Source: Roseburia sp. (GTDB lineage: Bacteria > Bacillota > Clostridia > Lachnospirales > Lachnospiraceae). From it: 35,290 nt of DNA. Location of the stretch: contig JAMPFC010000021.1 in the NCBI GenBank assembly GCA_023664685.1, forward strand, positions 1 through 35,290, given 5' to 3'. Shown here one piece after another: positions 31,915 to 35,290 of the stretch (within the stretch, counting starts at the first letter, position 1; every line of letters starts with the position of its first letter). Position numbers and translations under genes: made by a program. The notes below the pieces were generated by a model, which saw nothing but the letters and a program-made list of their open reading frames with translations, was not told the DNA's origin and did no database searches.

Positions 31915-33195
31915 TCACATGTTCAAAGCCCCAAAAAGCAGTATAACTTCGGCGATAAACTCACCCTCTTCTTCCCTGACTTCAAAAATCCCATCATATT
32001 TTTTTACAATCTTTTCGATGTTTTTTAACCCATACCCATGCTTTGTCTTGTCTGCCTTCGTCGTTATATAATTTCCCTTTTCCTTGATCCGTTCTCCCTC
32101 GAATGGGTTCCGGATCTTGATCTGAAGCCGGCTTTTGCTGTACATGATATAAACCTGAACCCGCTTATCCTCGATATTTTTCACCGCTTCGATGCTGTTG
32201 TCCAAAAGATTTGTCAGAATGATATTCATATCATAGACGGAAAGTTCCAGTTCCGCCGGTACTTTCACCTCAGCCTCAACCCGGATCTCCGATGCAACCG
32301 CTTCCTGAATCTTATAATTCAAAATCCCATCCAGTACAAAGTTTCCGGTATCGACATACTGCTGCTTTTTCGCCATGTTGCCCTGTATTTCCTCCAGATA
32401 GTCCGAGAGCCTTTTCCCCTCTCCCTGCTCAATCATATAAGAGATCATCGAGATATGGCGCAGAAAATCATGCCGCTGTTCTCTAGACTGCTCCACCGTC
32501 TGGTTCATCAGTTCCAACTGCTTACTCTGGTATTGGCTCTGCAGCTCCAACGTCTCCTTTTCCTGCTTGATGCGAAAGGCCTCGATCTGATGGTCATATA
32601 AATAAAAAACAAACACGTTTATCATAAATAAAATGCAGGTCGAACAGAGCAGATCGACCGCCTTCAGGCTCGTCTGATTGTAAAATAAGCTAAAAAGGAA
32701 TAGTGAAAAAAGCGGTAAAGTGACACATATGACCCAGTAAGACGCCGGCACATGCTCTCCCTCACTGATATTTTTAAAATTCCGTACAAGCAATACGATA
32801 AGAAACTGTGCTAATGGAAGACAGATCGTACCAAAAATCGAATAATAATCTGCCTTTTGGAAAATATCAAAATCAACATATCCGGAAAAGACCGCCACGA
32901 TGCATTCGGACATGACCATGATTATATAGGACAGCGTCCCCGACAAAATCCGCTTTTTTAAACTCCCTGCATAAATAAATGTAAGAAGAATCGTGCTGCT
33001 GTAAGAACATATTAATGTTATAATTGGTATAGAAAATACAAGGTATGGCATAGTCAGCAAAAAATATAAAACAACATAAGCCAAAAACTCCATTTTCCCT
33101 GACAAGCGGCACTCCTTAAAAAAGCAACGTATCAACAGGTAATCTTCATAAGTTTGAATTACCTCAGAAATCAAAAAAACAACTATAAACAGCAT
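31915..33195 (-). CDS. agrC: AgrC-like sensor histidine kinase
   Basis: This 426-residue kinase has about six N-terminal membrane helices (about 1-200) that would sense the peptide. A coiled linker and the HPK10-type catalytic region follow: H242 in REQRHDFLRH, N-box NLLDN (329-333) and G-box GYGLKN (387-392) of the GHKL ATPase. ATG at 33195 has GGAGG seven bases upstream; the GTG two codons earlier is too close to it. It lies two bases after the response-regulator stop, so the two are cotranscribed, with agrDB downstream under a separate promoter. Confidence 0.9.
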   Translation of the reverse strand: MLFIVVFLISEVIQTYEDYLLIRCFFKECRLSGKMEFLAYVVLYFLLTMPYLVFSIPIITLICSYSSTILLTFIYAGSLKKRILSGTLSYIIMVMSECIVAVFSGYVDFDIFQKADYYSIFGTICLPLAQFLIVLLVRNFKNISEGEHVPASYWVICVTLPLFSLFLFSLFYNQTSLKAVDLLCSTCILFMINVFVFYLYDHQIEAFRIKQEKETLELQSQYQSKQLELMNQTVEQSREQRHDFLRHISMISYMIEQGEGKRLSDYLEEIQGNMAKKQQYVDTGNFVLDGILNYKIQEAVASEIRVEAEVKVPAELELSVYDMNIILTNLLDNSIEAVKNIEDKRVQVYIMYSKSRLQIKIRNPFEGERIKEKGNYITTKADKTKHGYGLKNIEKIVKKYDGIFEVREEEGEFIAEVILLFGALNM

Positions 33196-33197
33196 GT

Positions 33198-33914
33198 TCA
33201 CACCTCCAGATCATATCTCGCCCATGCATTCTTTACATTTGAGACATATTTTCTCCCCACTGGTATCTCTGCCCCATTTTTCATATAAAAGCATCGGTTC
33301 AAATATCTGTCGACATAAGACAGATTGACCATAAAAGAGCGGTGGCACTGGCACATGGAGTAATTCGCGAACTCTTCGGCAAGACGCGTCAGGCTTTCCC
33401 GGATCGTGATCTGTTTATTTCCCCGCACCACCACAGTCAGCCGCTTTTCTGTCGCCTCAATATACATAATATCGGAGAGAAGGATTGCTTTGCAGACTCC
33501 ATCCTCCATATACGTCAGGACTTTTTTACGATTTCCATATCTCCTGACTACCTTATCCATATCGGCAATGATATCCTTTTTATTTAATGGCTTTTGATGA
33601 TAATTCAGAGGTTCTAACTCAAATAAATCTTTGCAGTACTTTGTCTTCCCGGATATGTACACGATGCTGACCGTCTCATTCTGCATATCCTGACGGATGA
33701 TCTGCCCAAGGTCGATCCCGGATTGTTCCGGAAGCTCAATATCAAGAAAAATGACATCAAACCAATAACCCGCTTTCAATTCGTCCAAAAGCGGATCGGC
33801 ACTGTTATATATCGTTATGTTCATTTTAATCTTCTGCTTCAGTTCATAAGCCTGAAGCCATTTCTCGATCGTAGAGCAGCATCCTGCATCGTCATCACAA
33901 ATTGCTATCTGCAT
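33198..33914 (-). CDS. agrA: AgrA-like LytTR response regulator
   Basis: This 238-residue protein has a receiver domain (acidic CDDD at 6-9, phospho-acceptor D58 in FLDIELPEQSGIDL, conserved K108 in YHQKPL) and a C-terminal LytTR DNA-binding domain (about 140-235: DIMYIEATEKRLTVV; CHRSFMVNLSYVD; IPVGRKYVSNVK). It is expected to be phosphorylated by the adjacent kinase and to activate agrDB. It has its own TATAAT promoter and a modest AAGGG ribosome site. Confidence 0.92.
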   Translation of the reverse strand: MQIAICDDDAGCCSTIEKWLQAYELKQKIKMNITIYNSADPLLDELKAGYWFDVIFLDIELPEQSGIDLGQIIRQDMQNETVSIVYISGKTKYCKDLFELEPLNYHQKPLNKKDIIADMDKVVRRYGNRKKVLTYMEDGVCKAILLSDIMYIEATEKRLTVVVRGNKQITIRESLTRLAEEFANYSMCQCHRSFMVNLSYVDRYLNRCFYMKNGAEIPVGRKYVSNVKNAWARYDLEV

Positions 33915-33987
33915 TTTAATCAGCCCTTCATTTGCACTTTATACATAGGTCATCCGGCAGCCACGTCCATACCCATTCTATAACCCG

Positions 33988-34016
33988 ATTATATCAGTAT
34001 TTCAATCAAAATACAA
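33988..34016 (-). promoter_or_regulatory. promoter of the agrAC-like genes
   Basis: TTGTAT (34016-34011) and TATAAT (33993-33988) are 17 bp apart, about 75 bp before the response-regulator ATG. A small inverted repeat TATTT-N6-AAATA overlaps the -35 and spacer. Confidence 0.65.
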
Positions 34017-34060
34017 TATCTGTCATCGCAGGCAAAGAAATCCGTTTCCTGCCCGGCAAC

Positions 34061-34435
34061 TCACTCCGAAATCTTTTTGCTGTCCGTATATTTTTTCTCG
34101 ATCAGATCCAACTGCATCCGGACTTCTGCCAGCATCTGCCGAATCTCCATCTCCTCTGTCGGCGCATACTCCTGTTCCACCGTAACCTCTGTCCCACCAA
34201 TGATATAATTCAGGTCATACCCTAGCCTTTTGTGCAAAACATTCGCTTTATCCGCAGACAATGCATTGATTCCGTACTCGATCCGACGGTAGCTGTCCTC
34301 CTCAAGATTCAACACCCCGGCGATATATCGGACAGTGTGGCCATTGCCTGTCCTTACTTTTCTTAAGCGGTTTCCCACTCCGCAATTACAGGGATTTTTC
34401 TGTTTTTTCGATTTGTTTTTATTTCCTTTCGTCAT
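34061..34435 (-). CDS. XRE-like helix-turn-helix regulator
   Basis: This 124-residue protein has a lysine-rich leader (1-18), a Cro/cI-like domain (about 20-80: GNRLRKVRTGNGHTVRYIAG, LNLEEDSYRRIEYGINALS, ANVLHKRLGYDLNYIIGG) and a helical acidic tail (MEIRQMLAEVRMQLDLIEKKYTD). AAGGAG lies eleven bases before the ATG. It is directly upstream of the agr-like genes, and its promoter shares the double palindrome of the XRE gene on the other side of the module, which suggests a paired regulatory role. Confidence 0.75.
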   Translation of the reverse strand: MTKGNKNKSKKQKNPCNCGVGNRLRKVRTGNGHTVRYIAGVLNLEEDSYRRIEYGINALSADKANVLHKRLGYDLNYIIGGTEVTVEQEYAPTEEMEIRQMLAEVRMQLDLIEKKYTDSKKISE

Positions 34436-34531
34436 AACATCTTCTCCTTTATACCTATGATAACAACGAAAGCAAATAAATTTAACGGATATATTATCCC
34501 TGTTTTCTGGTATAATTCATCCGTTATTGAA

Positions 34532-34582
34532 ATACTACTATATGAGGTTTTTTCCTCAATATTTTATCCAAGGTTTTTTCCT
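34532..34582 (-). promoter_or_regulatory. XRE promoter with tandem palindromic operators (second copy)
   Basis: TTGAGG (34559-34554) and TAGTAT (34537-34532) are 16 bp apart. Palindromes GAGG-N6-CCTC (34544-34557) and AGG-N6-CCT (34571-34582) lie at 26-27 bp pitch. In arrangement and core sequence it matches 30975-31027. The leader to the ATG at 34435 is about 90 bases. Confidence 0.65.
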
Positions 34583-34639
34583 GTTATAAGAACTTACCAC
34601 AATCTTTGCTCTGTGAAAGACGAAGTTTCCTATAAGGAT

Positions 34640-34684
34640 AAAAAGGACGCCCCTCCGGCTAGTTCACAGCCGGGGCAGCGCCCT
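34640..34684 (-). terminator. intrinsic terminator of the chemotaxis-receptor gene
   Basis: On the minus strand GGGCGCTGCCCCGGCT pairs with AGCCGGAGGGGCGTCC around the loop GTGAACT, followed by TTTTT (34644-34640). It lies about 35 bp after the receptor stop codon. Confidence 0.85.
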
Positions 34685-34716
34685 TTGATCAATCTCATTC
34701 TATAAAATACTGTCTA

Positions 34717-35290
34717 TCAATATTTTCCAAAGTCATCTCCGAGAGAAATCACCTGCTCGTTTGCACTTGATGCAGCCGATGATGAATATCCCGAACCACC
34801 CTGAGAGGAAGAAGAACTTCCGGAACCCAGATTGTAGATGGAAAGCATCTCGCGCATTCTGGAAGCCTGATTTGACAGCTCCTCACTGGCAGATGCACAC
34901 TCTTCACTGGTAGCAGAGTTGTTCTGTACAACCTGTGAAACCTGAGTGATCGCCTGCTCGATCTGAGATACTGCGGTTGCCTGATAATTCGAAGACTCTG
35001 CGATACCATTGATGATCACTTCGCTGTCCTGTACCACACTGGTAATGGTCTCCAGTGACTTTGCTGTATCGTCTGCGATCCGGGAACCCAGCTGAACTTT
35101 GTTGATGGAATCCTCGATCAGCTCTGCTGTCTCTGCCGAAGCTGCGGCACTCTTCGCTGCAAGACTTCTGACTTCTTCTGCAACGACTGCAAATCCTTTT
35201 CCTGCCTCACCTGCTCTTGCAGCCTCAACAGCGGCATTCAGTGCCAGAATATTGGTCTGGAATGCAATGTCATCGATCGTTTTAATGATC
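34717..35290 (-). CDS. methyl-accepting chemotaxis protein, C-terminal part (cut by window edge)
   Basis: The open frame continues to the window edge, giving 190 residues of the cytoplasmic signalling domain. The first visible part contains the hairpin tip that contacts CheA/Che[21 protein letters not shown], then [17 protein letters not shown], followed by the coiled-coil [19 protein letters not shown]. The tail is a Gly/Ser-rich linker ([20 protein letters not shown]) ending in an acidic [10 protein letters not shown]. The sensing domain lies outside the window. It indicates a chemotactic, probably motile, organism. A strong terminator follows. Confidence 0.92.
   Translation of the reverse strand, partial: IIKTIDDIAFQTNILALNAAVEAARAGEAGKGFAVVAEEVRSLAAKSAAASAETAELIEDSINKVQLGSRIADDTAKSLETITSVVQDSEVIINGIAESSNYQATAVSQIEQAITQVSQVVQNNSATSEECASASEELSNQASRMREMLSIYNLGSGSSSSSQGGSGYSSSAASSANEQVISLGDDFGKY

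Overview
The window looks like chromosome from a Lachnospiraceae-type Firmicute (class Clostridia). The grounds are family content and arrangement: ClpC-RadA and AddB-AddA neighbourhoods, glutamine-dependent NAD synthetase, LytTR regulators with an Agr-type peptide system, a Firmicute-style 6S RNA, near-consensus sigma-A promoters and GGAGG ribosome sites. The species cannot be named from this. A methyl-accepting chemotaxis protein at the right edge suggests a chemotactic lineage. Almost everything is on the minus strand; the exceptions are a plus-strand M14 peptidase and a small membrane-anchored protein.

Left part (1-3090). A purine-rich, G-run-rich low-complexity tract is followed by a small secreted-peptide-like gene. 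Next comes an AbiE-like (type IV) toxin-antitoxin pair with a perfect TTGACA-17-TATAAT promoter and repeated AGTGAAA half-sites laid over it. Two large imperfect palindromes (151 and 116 bp) fill the gap before the peptidase.

Metabolic operon (3871-9360). cysD-cysN-cysC make APS and then PAPS. They are followed directly by a cytoplasmic-looking aryl-sulfate sulfotransferase (AssT family). No sulfate-reducing gene is next to them, so the operon reads as a sulfation module rather than sulfur assimilation. The CysN carries an extra C-terminal domain that resembles an inactivated APS kinase.

Housekeeping block (9406-26220). It contains two small membrane proteins, radA, a terminator, a small beta-rich protein and clpC. 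These are followed by a cohesin-like surface protein, an SH3/glucosaminidase wall protein, a methyltransferase, addA and addB. Short gaps suggest that addB to clpC is transcribed largely together.

Right part (26330-35290). An FMN-bind-like membrane protein converges on nadE, and a 6S RNA gene with its own promoter and terminator lies upstream of nadE. Then comes a dense regulatory island: XRE regulator, orphan LytTR regulator, XRE regulator, AgrB peptidase, a 47-residue AgrD-type autoinducer precursor that is easily missed, an AgrC-like histidine kinase, an AgrA-like LytTR response regulator and another XRE regulator. The promoters of the two XRE genes flanking the agr genes share the same tandem palindromic operator (GAGG-N6-CCTC, about 27 bp pitch). 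The agrDB promoter has a poor -35 preceded by direct repeats about two helical turns apart, as expected for LytTR activation. The most interesting systems are this Agr/XRE circuit and the PAPS-synthesis/AssT operon.
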